The translations under genes and the position numbers were made by a program. Shown one piece after another: positions 41,521 to 49,830 of a stretch of 64,000 nucleotides of DNA. The notes beneath the pieces were generated by a model, which made no database searches, had not been told where the DNA came from, and saw only the letters and a list, made by a program, of their open reading frames with translations. The stretch is from DASYTH01 sp035942955 (GTDB lineage Bacteria; Actinomycetota; Actinomycetes; Mycobacteriales; Pseudonocardiaceae), in the NCBI RefSeq assembly GCF_035942955.1, contig NZ_DASZCQ010000010.1:1-64000 (forward strand), written 5' to 3'. Each line of letters begins with the position of its first letter. Position 1 is the stretch's first letter.

Positions 41521-41736
41521 CTATGACGCCCAGGTCGCGTCGAAGCGCTCGGCGAGCAGGTCACCGACCATCAGCATGCAGGCCATGCAGCGCCGGCCCT
41601 GGTCGGTGCAGGTGATCTTGGAGTTGGGCACGCTGTGCTCGCACAGCGCCTCACCGAATTCCTTGCTGGCCTGCTCGGTGCGAAAGGCGTGGACCTGGTC
41701 GTCATACTCGGACCGCCACCAATGGACGTCCACCAT
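41521..41736 (-). CDS. Small conserved hypothetical protein with Cys cluster
   Basis: The protein has 71 residues starting MVDVHWWRSEYDDQVHAFRT, with GGAGG about 8 nt upstream. It has Cys residues in ALCEHSVPNS, ITCTDQGRRCMACMLMVGDL: four Cys in a spacing that could hold zinc. Such proteins are typical of Pseudonocardiaceae, without known function. It is convergent with bpa. Confidence 0.6.
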   Translation of the reverse strand: MVDVHWWRSEYDDQVHAFRTEQASKEFGEALCEHSVPNSKITCTDQGRRCMACMLMVGDLLAERFDATWAS

Positions 41737-41838
41737 GCCCCGACCTCCGCCTCGGTCGCGCGATCCCTCTACCCACAGTAGACACGAGGCCATCGCGATC
41801 TTGCACCAGGGTATGACGCATTTTCGGAGCTGGATTTT

Positions 41839-41882
41839 TCACAGTTGATAGGACAACTGTGAATCGTTAACACCCTGTTAAC
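41839..41882. promoter_or_regulatory. Two consecutive palindromes upstream of the wall-export operon
   Basis: tcacagttg and caactgtga form perfect 9-bp inverses around 6 nt (41839-41862). gttaac is repeated as an inverse around accct (41866-41882). Both are AT-rich within GC-rich DNA, 110-155 bp before the methyltransferase GTG. They are likely operators or promoter elements for the galactan-export operon. Confidence 0.55.
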
Positions 41883-41992
41883 AGGGCCCCTTTGCCGTGA
41901 GCCCGCGGTAGTCGACGCGGCACCGCCCGTGGTTCCGGTGATCCGAACGGTGGGCCTATCATGCGCTGACTCACCTGCGAGAGGAGTTCGAC

Positions 41993-42826
41993 GTGCTCGA
42001 CCGAATGCGCGATCGGTTGGGGATCAAGAGCATCCGCCGCGCCGTGCAGGCCAAGCTTGCGGGCACCGTCGACGAGGTGCTCCGGCGGCACCAAGTCGAG
42101 CAGACGAAGTACCTCGAGGAGCAGATCAGCAAGCTCCGGGACGAGGTGCACCTGCTGACCAACCGGACGGTCGACCGGGTGCACGACCTCGAGATGCGCA
42201 TCCGCAGGGACATCGTCTTCGCCGGTGAGCACAACGCCGCGCGCGAGGCCAGCGAGTTCGCCCGCGAGCACATGGTCTCCGCGCAGCATTGCCGGCACCC
42301 GCACCAGACCCTCGAGTACGGGCTGTCGCTCGCCCCGGAGGGCGGGATGGCGCTGGAGTTCGGCGTGTTCAGCGGCACCACGTTGAAGATCATCTCGTCG
42401 GCCCGGGGCGGGAAGGAGGTCTACGGCTTCGACTCCTTCCAGGGCCTGCCGGCCGACTGGCGGGCCGGCTACCCGGCCGGCACGTTCTCCGTCGACGGGC
42501 TGCCGGACGTGCCCGGCGCCGAGCTCGTCGTCGGTCTGTTCGAAGACACGCTGCCCGGTTTCCTGGAATCGCACGCCGGCCCGGTGGACTTCCTGCACGT
42601 GGACGGGGATCTGTACAGCTCGGCCAAGACCGTGCTGGACCTGGCCGGCCCGCGGCTGCGGGAGGGCAGCGTCATCGTGTTCGACGAGTTCTTCAACTAC
42701 CCCGGCTGGCAGGAGCACGAGTACAAGGCATGGCGCGAGTACGTCGAGCGCACCGGCATCCAGTTCAGCTACCGGGCCTACACCTGGGACAACGAGCAGG
42801 TCGTCGTGCAGATCACCGGCCTATGA
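41993..42826 (+). CDS. TylF/MycF-family methyltransferase with N-terminal coiled coil
   Basis: The protein has 277 residues from a GTG with GAGGAG 6 nt upstream. Residues 20-75 are a coiled coil (VDEVLRRHQVEQTKYLEEQI, KLRDEVHLLTNRTVDRVHDL). Residues 100-277 form a TylF-type class I SAM methyltransferase (MALEFGVFSGTTLKIISSAR, VYGFDSFQGLPADWRAGY, PVDFLHVDGDLYSSAKTVLD, VIVFDEFFNYPGWQEHEY), with the Asp metal/sugar ligands of sugar O-methyltransferases. It directly precedes the Wzm/Wzt exporter and GlfT1. A sugar-capping or chain-length role is suggested but unproven. Confidence 0.82.
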   Translation: MLDRMRDRLGIKSIRRAVQAKLAGTVDEVLRRHQVEQTKYLEEQISKLRDEVHLLTNRTVDRVHDLEMRIRRDIVFAGEHNAAREASEFAREHMVSAQHCRHPHQTLEYGLSLAPEGGMALEFGVFSGTTLKIISSARGGKEVYGFDSFQGLPADWRAGYPAGTFSVDGLPDVPGAELVVGLFEDTLPGFLESHAGPVDFLHVDGDLYSSAKTVLDLAGPRLREGSVIVFDEFFNYPGWQEHEYKAWREYVERTGIQFSYRAYTWDNEQVVVQITGL

Positions 42827-42881
42827 GGGTGGGGCCCCCGAGCGCGGGGCCCGCGGCCGGCCGTCGGTACGCTGGCTAGCC

Positions 42882-43805
42882 GTGCCAGCAATCAGCACAG
42901 CCGAAGCACCGATCCCCGCGGAACCGATTCCGGCCACCGCGCGCACCTTCGCGCGCGCGCTCGCCGACATCCGCGGCGGCATGCGGGAGCGGGAGCTGTG
43001 GAGCCACCTCGGGTGGCAGGACATCAAGCAGCGCTACCGGCGCTCGGTCATCGGGCCGCTGTGGATCACGCTCAGCATGGCGATCACCGCGATCGCGCTC
43101 GGGCTGCTCTACTCCCAGCTGTTCGGCGCGTCGGTGGGCACCTTCCTGCCGTACATCACGGTCGGCTTCATCGTGTGGCAGTTCATGCTGGGCTGCCTGG
43201 TCGAGGGCACCGAGACGTTCATCGCCAACGAGGGCCTGATCCGGCACCTGCCAGCGCCGCTGACGCTGTACTCGTTCCGGACGGCCTGGCGGCAGGTGCT
43301 GCTGTTCGCCCACAACCTGCTGGTGTACCTGGTCGTCGTGGCCATCTTCTGGAGCGACCTGGCGACCCCGGGCTACGTGCTCAGCGAGGGCGGGATCCCG
43401 CAGCCGGGCCTGAGCTGGAGCATCGTGTTGGCGATCCCCGCGTTCGCGCTGCTCGCGTTGAACGGGGTGTGGGTCTCACTGCTGTTCGGCGTGATCAGCA
43501 CCCGGTTCCGGGACATCCCGCCGGTGATCAACGCACTGACCAACCTGCTGTTCTTCATGACCCCCATCGTGTGGACCACGGACATCCTGACCAGCAAGTT
43601 CGGTGCGGCCACCAGCGACTGGCGGATTCTGATCGCCGAGCTCAACCCGCTCTACCACTACATCGAGATCCTGCGGGCGCCGCTGATCGGCGGGGTGCAG
43701 AGCTGGCACCACTGGGCGGTGGTCGGCGGCCTGACCGTCGTGGGTTGGGGATTAGCGTTGCTCGTGCTGCGGAACTACCGTTCTCGTGTGTCCTACTGGG
43801 TCTGA
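42882..43805 (+). CDS. wzm: Galactan ABC exporter permease (Wzm, RfbD type)
   Basis: The protein has 307 residues with six membrane helices and the ABC-2 export permease signature (LWSHLGWQDIKQRYRRSVIG, PLWITLSMAITAIALGLLYS, INALTNLLFFMTPIVWTTDI, LNPLYHYIEILRAPLIGG). It partners the ATPase downstream (15 bp) to flip lipid-linked galactan to the periplasm, as mycobacterial Rv3783 does with Rv3781. The N-terminal 20 residues are Pro/Ala-rich and probably flexible. Confidence 0.9.
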   Translation: MPAISTAEAPIPAEPIPATARTFARALADIRGGMRERELWSHLGWQDIKQRYRRSVIGPLWITLSMAITAIALGLLYSQLFGASVGTFLPYITVGFIVWQFMLGCLVEGTETFIANEGLIRHLPAPLTLYSFRTAWRQVLLFAHNLLVYLVVVAIFWSDLATPGYVLSEGGIPQPGLSWSIVLAIPAFALLALNGVWVSLLFGVISTRFRDIPPVINALTNLLFFMTPIVWTTDILTSKFGAATSDWRILIAELNPLYHYIEILRAPLIGGVQSWHHWAVVGGLTVVGWGLALLVLRNYRSRVSYWV

Positions 43806-43820
43806 GTGAGGCTTCGCTAC

Positions 43821-44615
43821 ATGGTCAGCATCGACGTCTGGAACGCCTCGGTCGACTTTCCGATCTTCGACGCCAAGACCCGGTCGTTGAAGAAGAAGGT
43901 GCTTGGCAAGGTGGGCGGCAAGATCGGCACGGAGAGCCGGGTGCCGATCATCGAGGCGCTGCGCGACATCTCCCTTTCGCTCAAGGAGGGCGACCGGGTC
44001 GGCCTGGTCGGCCACAACGGGGCGGGCAAGTCGACGCTGCTGCGCGTGCTGGCCGGCATCTACGAGCCGACGAGGGGCTCGTCGCGGATCGTCGGCCGGG
44101 TGGCGCCGGTGTTCGACCTTGGCGTCGGCATGGACCCGGAGATCTCCGGCTACGAGAACATCATGATCCGCGGGATGTTCCTCGGCATGACCCGCAAGCA
44201 GATGTCCAAGCGGGTGGACGACATCGCGGAGTTCACCGAGCTCGGCGACTACCTGCAGATGCCGCTACGCACCTACTCGACCGGCATGCGGGTGCGCCTG
44301 GCGCTTGGCGTGGTGACGTCGATCGATCCGGAGATCCTGCTGCTGGACGAGGGCATCGGCGCGGTGGACGCCGCGTTCCTGAACAAGGCGCGGGACCGGC
44401 TGGTGGATCTGGTCAAGCGTTCCGGCATGTTGGTGTTCGCTTCGCACCAGGACGACCTATTGTTCGAGCTGTGTGACACGGCGATCTGGATGGACGAAGG
44501 GCACATGAAGATGCGCGGCTCGCTGCGAGAGGTGCTCACGGCGTACAAGGGCCGGGACCCGTTCGCCCATCTGGACCCGCCGCAGCCGGTGCTGACGAAC
44601 AGCGGCGACTCCTGA
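43821..44615 (+). CDS. wzt: Galactan ABC exporter ATPase (Wzt, RfbE type)
   Basis: The protein has 264 residues from the ATG at 43821 (MVSIDVWNASVDFPIFDAKT), which fits homologue starts; a GTG at 43806 is also possible. Walker A is GHNGAGKST, the signature YSTGMRVRLALG and Walker B EILLLDEGIGAVD; the H-loop is FASHQDD. There is no C-terminal carbohydrate-binding domain, so end-group recognition, if any, must come from another protein. It overlaps glfT1 by one base. Confidence 0.92.
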   Translation: MVSIDVWNASVDFPIFDAKTRSLKKKVLGKVGGKIGTESRVPIIEALRDISLSLKEGDRVGLVGHNGAGKSTLLRVLAGIYEPTRGSSRIVGRVAPVFDLGVGMDPEISGYENIMIRGMFLGMTRKQMSKRVDDIAEFTELGDYLQMPLRTYSTGMRVRLALGVVTSIDPEILLLDEGIGAVDAAFLNKARDRLVDLVKRSGMLVFASHQDDLLFELCDTAIWMDEGHMKMRGSLREVLTAYKGRDPFAHLDPPQPVLTNSGDS

Positions 44616-45520
44616 TGGGTGGGCAGGAGCGGTTGCCCGCCGACGCCGTGGTGGCCGTGGTCGTCACCCGGCACCGGCGCGAGCTGCTCGCCGGCTCCCT
44701 GAAGATGATCTCCACCCAGACCCGGCCGCCCGACCATCTGGTCGTGGTGGACAACGGGCCGGACGAGCCGGCGCGCGACATCGTCGAGTCCTGCCCGGTG
44801 CCGTCGACCTACCTGGCGTCGCACCGCAACCTGGGCGGGGCCGGCGGCTTCGCGCTCGGCATGCTGCACGCGCTCGCGCTGGGCGCGGAGTGGGTGTGGT
44901 GCGCCGACGACGACGGCCGGCCGGCCGACGAGACCGTGCTGGAGACCCTGCTTGGCGAGGCGTCCGCGCGGGGGCTGGCGGAGATCTCCCCGGTGGTGGC
45001 CAACATCGAGACGCCGGAGCGGCTGGCCTTCCCGCTGCGCCGCGGCCTGACCTGGAAGCGCAGCGCGGCCGAGCTCGGCGACGACTTCCTGCCCGGGATC
45101 GCCTCGCTGTTCAACGGCGCGCTGTTCCGAGCGTCCACTTTGGACGTCGTGGGCGTGCCGGACTACCGGCTGTTCTTCCGCGGTGACGAGGTCGAGGTGC
45201 ACCGCCGCCTGGTCCGCTCCGGCCTGCCGTTCGGCACCTGCCTGCGCGCGGTCTACCTGCACCCCGACGGCTCCGACGAGTTCAAACCCATGCTCGGCGG
45301 CCGGTTCCACGCCCAGGACCCGGAGAACGAGATCAAGCGCTACTACACCTACCGCAACCGCGGCTACCTGCTCTCCCAACCCGGTCTGCGCAAGATCGGC
45401 ATGCTCGAGATCATCCGGTTCGGCCTGTACTTCCTCGGCACCAAGCGCGACCCCAAGGCCTTCCTGGAGTGGCTGCGCCTCGTCCGCCAGGGACAGAAGG
45501 AACGCTTTTACCGCCACTGA
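44615..45520 (+). CDS. glfT1: Galactofuranosyltransferase GlfT1
   Basis: The protein has 301 residues. The GT2-family glycosyltransferase begins galactan by adding the first galactofuranose residues to the rhamnosyl-GlcNAc-diphospho-decaprenyl acceptor. The metal motif is WCADDDGRP, the acceptor side FFRGDEVEVHRRL, and the N-terminal nucleotide fold VVAVVVTRHRRELLAGSLKM, with HRNLGGAGGFALGM. The ATG overlaps the wzt stop (TGATG). Order wzm-wzt-glfT1 keeps the mycobacterial set together. Confidence 0.9.
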   Translation: MGGQERLPADAVVAVVVTRHRRELLAGSLKMISTQTRPPDHLVVVDNGPDEPARDIVESCPVPSTYLASHRNLGGAGGFALGMLHALALGAEWVWCADDDGRPADETVLETLLGEASARGLAEISPVVANIETPERLAFPLRRGLTWKRSAAELGDDFLPGIASLFNGALFRASTLDVVGVPDYRLFFRGDEVEVHRRLVRSGLPFGTCLRAVYLHPDGSDEFKPMLGGRFHAQDPENEIKRYYTYRNRGYLLSQPGLRKIGMLEIIRFGLYFLGTKRDPKAFLEWLRLVRQGQKERFYRH

Positions 45521-45547
45521 CGCCATCGCGGGCCCTACGATCGTCCG

Positions 45548-46507
45548 GTGCGTCGCTCGAAGATCATCGCGATCCTGTCGGCCGTGGTCGTGGTGGCCGG
45601 CGCCTGCTCATCCGGCGGATCCGGCTCGGCGCTGCTCGGCGCGCTCGGCAAGGTGCGCGCCACCGACAGCACCCGCCAGTGGATCGAGTACGGGGACCTC
45701 GCCGCGCTGCGCTCGCTGCGCGACGCGAACCGGGACCGGTTCCTGAGCCTGACCGGGTCCGGCATGAGCAACATCGCGCGCTACGACAAGACGGTCGCCG
45801 AGAACCTCGCGTTCGACCCGCTGTCGATGCGGACGGCCGTCACCGCGGGCGCGCCGCCGAACTGGTCGGGCATCATCTGGGGCTTCTACGACGTCGCGGC
45901 CGTCAACGACAAGTTCGCCGCCCTCGGCATCGAACGCACCGGGGACCTCGGCGGCACCACCTGGTCCGCCAGCCCCGACGGGACCATCCGAATCGACTCG
46001 CCCCTCGTCGAGACCGCCGGGCCGGCCACCCTCAACAACGTGCGCACCGCCCCCGGCTCGTTCGCCTTCTCCCCCAAGCGCGACACCCTCGCCTTGGTCA
46101 CCGACCCCGGCTCCGACACCCTGGCCGACGACCCCACGATCAGGTCCATGGCCCACTGCCTCGGCGACGTCGTCGCGGCCGTCATCTCCCGCGCCCGCGG
46201 CCCCGAAACCCTCGCCGTCGGCGTCCGCGCCCCCTCGGCCACCGACGTCACCGAGGTCATCTGCGTCGCCCCCGCCACCCGCGACCCCGCCGCCCTCCGC
46301 GACCACGCCAGATCCGAGCTGCAGACGGGCCGATCCGCCCTCTCCGGCAGGCCCTGGTCCGAGCTCCTCCCCGACGCCACGGTGCAGGTCACCGGCCTTC
46401 CACCCGCCGTCCAGATCCTCGCCAAGCCCGCTCCCGACGCCCCCGCCGGCCGGTCCATCCAGATGCTCCTGGCCGCCGACCTGGACGCCCTCCTGGACCT
46501 ACGCTGA
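45548..46507 (+). CDS. Lipoprotein of unknown function
   Basis: The protein has 319 residues from a GTG. The signal peptide with lipobox VVVVAGAC has the lipidated Cys at residue 20. The mature part starts SSGGSGSALLGALGKVRATD. It is rich in Ala/Asp/Thr, with two Cys (AHCLGD and VICVAP) that may form a disulfide. It is predicted to sit on the outer face of the membrane. It is the last gene after glfT1 and may be co-transcribed with it. There is no recognised domain. Confidence 0.7.
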   Translation: MRRSKIIAILSAVVVVAGACSSGGSGSALLGALGKVRATDSTRQWIEYGDLAALRSLRDANRDRFLSLTGSGMSNIARYDKTVAENLAFDPLSMRTAVTAGAPPNWSGIIWGFYDVAAVNDKFAALGIERTGDLGGTTWSASPDGTIRIDSPLVETAGPATLNNVRTAPGSFAFSPKRDTLALVTDPGSDTLADDPTIRSMAHCLGDVVAAVISRARGPETLAVGVRAPSATDVTEVICVAPATRDPAALRDHARSELQTGRSALSGRPWSELLPDATVQVTGLPPAVQILAKPAPDAPAGRSIQMLLAADLDALLDLR

Positions 46508-47104
46508 ATCGACCGGCTTGCGGTAGACGAGCGAGTAGCGCCAGTAGAGGTGGCGGCGGATCTCGGCGCCGGGCAACAGGCCGCGGGACAGTGCGCGGAT
46601 CTCGCGGAGGCTCAGGTCGGGGTCCATGATCGGCGGGTGCGGGCCGGGCCGGGCGCCGCGCAGCCGGCCGGCGGCCGTGCGGGCCTTGTTGGGGGCGAAG
46701 GCGATGCCGCTGAGCAGGAGGTCGGCCAGGGTGGGGCGGCTAAGGCCGAGGATGGCAAGGACGCCGCGCGGCGCCAGCGCGTCCCGCAAGCGTGCCACGG
46801 TCGCGGCAAACGGGACGTGGTGGATCGCCGCGATGCACGAGATGAAGTCGTAGCGGGCGGCGCCCAGGTCGAGATCGCGGATGTCCGCCTCCAGGTAGGA
46901 GACGTTGGGCGGGTCTGCGAACAGCTCCCGGGCGGCGGCGATCATCTCCGCGGACCGGTCGACGGCGTGCACCTCGGCGGCGTGCCGGGCCAGCAGCCGG
47001 GCGAACGTGCCCGAGCCACACCCGACGTCCAGCGCGCGATGACAGCCCACCGGCACCTTCCGCAGCAGGAACGGGTGGTAGAAGTCGTTGTGGTTGAAGC
47101 TCAT
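46499..47104 (-). CDS. Class I SAM-dependent methyltransferase
   Basis: The protein has 201 residues starting MSFNHNDFYHPFLLRKVPVG. The SAM site is ALDVGCGSGTFARLLARHAA, followed by VHAVDRSAEMIAAARE and DFISCIAAIHHVPF. This is the UbiE/methyltransferase-11 type. The ATG overlaps the upstream stop by 4 bp (ATGA), so it is coupled to the DUF6817-like gene. The substrate is not known. The 3' end overlaps the convergent lipoprotein gene by 9 nt. Confidence 0.85.
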   Translation of the reverse strand: MSFNHNDFYHPFLLRKVPVGCHRALDVGCGSGTFARLLARHAAEVHAVDRSAEMIAAARELFADPPNVSYLEADIRDLDLGAARYDFISCIAAIHHVPFAATVARLRDALAPRGVLAILGLSRPTLADLLLSGIAFAPNKARTAAGRLRGARPGPHPPIMDPDLSLREIRALSRGLLPGAEIRRHLYWRYSLVYRKPVDSA

Positions 47105-47622
47105 CCGAAGAACTCCGTGACCGCGGCGATGGCCGGTCCGCTGGCGTAAGGCCGCCACGCGGTGAACAACCCGCGCAGCCCGGCGCCATGCTCCGCGCGT
47201 AGATCATCATTGTGCGTCAGCACGTCCAGCTCGCTGGCGACCGTCAGCTCGACGAAGTCCCGGACCTGCCGCCCGTCCGGCGAGATCTCCGCGCCGGTGA
47301 ACCGGTCCCGCATCGGCCCACCGTTGTGCAGCCGCGGATAGCTGAAGCCCCGGTCGCAGCTGCCGTACCGGTAGACGATCTCCTCCGCCTCCGGGCCGAT
47401 CACCTCGACCAGGGTGGGGCGGGCCGCCACCTCGACGAGCCCCTGCGGGAAGCCGTCGGTGCCGTACGCGGCGTGCGCCAGCCCGGCCAGGCACAGCGCG
47501 GGACGGGCACCCCACGACGCCAGCATGTCGCGGGTGCGGCACAGATGGGCGAGCAGCGTGCCACCCGGATGGGGCATCTCCTCCGCACCCCGGGCGACGA
47601 GGAACTCCTCGACGTCGGTCAT
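47101..47622 (-). CDS. DUF6817/HD-like domain protein
   Basis: The protein has 173 residues starting MTDVEEFLVARGAEEMPHPG. His/Asp residues in GTLLAHLCRTRDMLASWG, CLAGLAHAAYGTDGF, ELTVASELDVLTHNDDL resemble a degenerate HD-type metal site. The DUF6817 family is known from small actinobacterial and fungal proteins of unknown role. It is translationally coupled to the methyltransferase downstream, hence possibly one small biosynthetic or modification unit. Confidence 0.7.
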   Translation of the reverse strand: MTDVEEFLVARGAEEMPHPGGTLLAHLCRTRDMLASWGARPALCLAGLAHAAYGTDGFPQGLVEVAARPTLVEVIGPEAEEIVYRYGSCDRGFSYPRLHNGGPMRDRFTGAEISPDGRQVRDFVELTVASELDVLTHNDDLRAEHGAGLRGLFTAWRPYASGPAIAAVTEFFG

Positions 47623-47710
47623 GGGCCCACGATGCCACTTTTCTGTGAGCTGATCCGCCGAGGGCGAACCGGGTTGTGCCGCCGTGTGCCGGGCTGGTGG
47701 GGTCGAGCAC

Positions 47711-47980
47711 ATGAGCGATGTGAAACGGGCACTGGTGCTGCACGTGGCGGGAAGTGGTGAGCCGCTGGTGTTCGCCCTGTCCGACCGGGGGGCGAAGACG
47801 CTGGCCGGCCGGCTGCCGACGCTGATGAACTCGGGCGGGGTGGACACGCCGGAGCTGGCCGATGGGAGCACGGTGGCGGTGAACTTCGCGCACGTGGTCA
47901 CCGCGCACCTCGACGAGCTGCCGCCGCTCGGCCGGGTGTACGGCAGCGTCACCCACCGCGGGCACGGCTTCAACAAATAG
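47711..47980 (+). CDS. Conserved small hypothetical protein
   Basis: The protein has 89 residues from the ATG at 47711. It has a beta-rich N-terminus (VKRALVLHVAGSGEPLVFAL) followed by RGAKTLAGRLPTLMNSG and VAVNFAHVVTAHLDELPPLG. It is compact and soluble, without Cys or membrane helices. It is tail-to-tail with gtrA (2 bp apart). The family is not recognised. The codon pattern fits the neighbours. Confidence 0.55.
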   Translation: MSDVKRALVLHVAGSGEPLVFALSDRGAKTLAGRLPTLMNSGGVDTPELADGSTVAVNFAHVVTAHLDELPPLGRVYGSVTHRGHGFNK

Positions 47981-47982
47981 CG

Positions 47983-48396
47983 TCAGGACCGGAAGACCAC
48001 GGTGCGGAGCATGACGAAGTTGATCACCGTGGCCGTGCCCTGCGCGACCACCCAGGCCAGCGCGTACTCCCAGCGGAAGGCCGGAAGCACCGACAGCGTC
48101 GCCGCGTTCGTGCCGACGTTGACGAAGAACGTCACCGTGTACAGCAGGGCGAACCCGCCGGCCTGGGGCAGCCCGCCGTTGCGCGCCCGGAACGTGAACC
48201 GCCGGTTGAGGAAGAACGCCGTGGTGGTGCCCGCGATGAAGCTCAGCGCCTTGGCCAGGTGCACCCACACGCCCAGCTGCAGCAGCGCCCAGTAGCAGCC
48301 GGAGTCGACGAGGGCGCACAGCGCGCCGACGGCCACGAACCGGACGATCTGGTTCCCAAGGCCGATCCGCCGAGCCTCCACGGTCGCCACCGTCAC
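47983..48396 (-). CDS. GtrA-family membrane protein (Rv3789 type)
   Basis: The protein has 137 residues with four membrane helices (VRFVAVGALCALVDSGCYWA, LAKALSFIAGTTTAFFLNRR, FALLYTVTFFVNVGTNAATL, WVVAQGTATVINFVMLRTVV). GtrA proteins are lipid-sugar flippases or anchors. Next to dprE1, as in mycobacteria (Rv3789), it is linked to decaprenyl-phosphoarabinose handling or AftA anchoring. It is divergent from dprE1 across 87 bp. Confidence 0.88.
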   Translation of the reverse strand: MTVATVEARRIGLGNQIVRFVAVGALCALVDSGCYWALLQLGVWVHLAKALSFIAGTTTAFFLNRRFTFRARNGGLPQAGGFALLYTVTFFVNVGTNAATLSVLPAFRWEYALAWVVAQGTATVINFVMLRTVVFRS

Positions 48397-48483
48397 CGTC
48401 CTTTCCCGCCCACCATCTCCCGCCGCGTCCCCGCTCTCGCATACCCGTCAGGCGCGAGACAGTCTAGGGCTACCCTGTTGCCG

Positions 48484-49830
48484 GTGTTGACCAGGCTGAC
48501 CGGCTGGGGACGTACCGCGCCGACCGTGGCAGAGGTAGTCAGCACCAGCGACGTGGACGTGATCGCCGAGACCGTTCGCACCGCGGGCGGGCGCGGGGTG
48601 ATCGCCCGCGGGCTCGGGCGCAGCTACGGCGACCCGGCGCAGAACGCCGGCGGGGTCGTCATCGACATGACGGCGCTGAACCGGATCCACCGGGTGGACG
48701 CCGACGCGGGGATCTGCGAGGTGGACGCCGGGGTCTCGCTGGACACGCTGATGCGCGCGCTGCTGCCGTTCGGGCTGTGGCTTCCGGTGCTGCCCGGCAC
48801 CCGCCAGGTCACCGTCGGCGGGGCGATCGGCAGCGACATCCACGGCAAGGCGCACCACGTCGAGGGCAGCTTCGGCAACCACGTGCGGTCGCTGGATCTG
48901 CTCACCGCGGACGGAACCATTCGGACGCTGACCCCGGACGGGCCGGACACCGAGCTGTTCTGGGCCACGGTCGGCGGCATGGGGCTGACCGGGATCGTGC
49001 TGCGCGCCACGCTGCACCTCAACCGCGTGGAGACCGCGTACTTCCTGGTCGACACCGAGCAGATCGGCGGCCTCGACGAGCTGATGGCCCGGCAGTCCAC
49101 CGACGACGAGTCCTATGTGGAGTCCGTGTCCTGGTTCGACGCGACGACCACCGGCCCCCGGCTCGGCCGCGGCATCCTGACCAGGGCGAACCATGCGCGG
49201 CTCGACGACCTGCCGCGACGGCTGCGCCGCCACCCGCTGAAGTTCGACGCCCCGCAGCTGCTCACCGTGCCGGACGTGTTCCCGCCCGGGATGCTGAACC
49301 GGCTCACCGGCCGGATGTTCAGCGAGGTCTGGTACCGCAAGTCGCCGACCCGGCTCGGGGCCGTCCAGAACATCACGCAGTTCCTGCACCCGCTGGACAT
49401 CCTCGGCGAGTGGAACCGCGGCTACGGCCCGCACGGCTTCCTGCAGTACCAGTTCGTGGTGCCGTTCGGCGCGGAGCCGGTGATCCGCCGGGTCGTGGAG
49501 ATCATCGCCGGGTCCGGGCACGTCTCGGTGCTCAACGTGCTGAAGCGGTTCGGCGACGGCAACCCCGCTCCGCTGTCGTTTCCCATGCGCGGCTGGACGT
49601 TGTGCGCCGACTTCCCGGTGCGGGCCGGGCTTTCCGAGCTGTGCGACGAGCTCGACGAGCTGGTGCTCGACGCCGGCGGCCGGCACTACCTGGCCAAGGA
49701 GTCGCGCGCCGTACCCGAGGCGATCCAGCGCGGCTACCCCCGGCTCGACGAGTGGCGCAAGGTGCGCGCCTCGGTGGACCCTGACGGCGTTTTCGCCTCC
49801 GACATGTCCAGAAGGTTGGCTCTGAAATGA
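48484..49830 (+). CDS. dprE1: Decaprenylphosphoryl-beta-D-ribose oxidase DprE1
   Basis: The protein has 448 residues from a GTG. This VAO-type flavoenzyme oxidises decaprenylphosphoryl ribose at C2. The FAD-binding motif is ARGLGRSYGDPAQNAGGVVI, with PGTRQVTVGGAIGSDIHGKA and GGMGLTGIVL. The cysteine that benzothiazinones attack in Mycobacterium (Cys387) is present as Cys374 (GWTLCADFP), and the active-site Lys418 equivalent is Lys405. It overlaps dprE2 by 4 bp; together they make the arabinose donor precursor. Confidence 0.94.
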   Translation: MLTRLTGWGRTAPTVAEVVSTSDVDVIAETVRTAGGRGVIARGLGRSYGDPAQNAGGVVIDMTALNRIHRVDADAGICEVDAGVSLDTLMRALLPFGLWLPVLPGTRQVTVGGAIGSDIHGKAHHVEGSFGNHVRSLDLLTADGTIRTLTPDGPDTELFWATVGGMGLTGIVLRATLHLNRVETAYFLVDTEQIGGLDELMARQSTDDESYVESVSWFDATTTGPRLGRGILTRANHARLDDLPRRLRRHPLKFDAPQLLTVPDVFPPGMLNRLTGRMFSEVWYRKSPTRLGAVQNITQFLHPLDILGEWNRGYGPHGFLQYQFVVPFGAEPVIRRVVEIIAGSGHVSVLNVLKRFGDGNPAPLSFPMRGWTLCADFPVRAGLSELCDELDELVLDAGGRHYLAKESRAVPEAIQRGYPRLDEWRKVRASVDPDGVFASDMSRRLALK

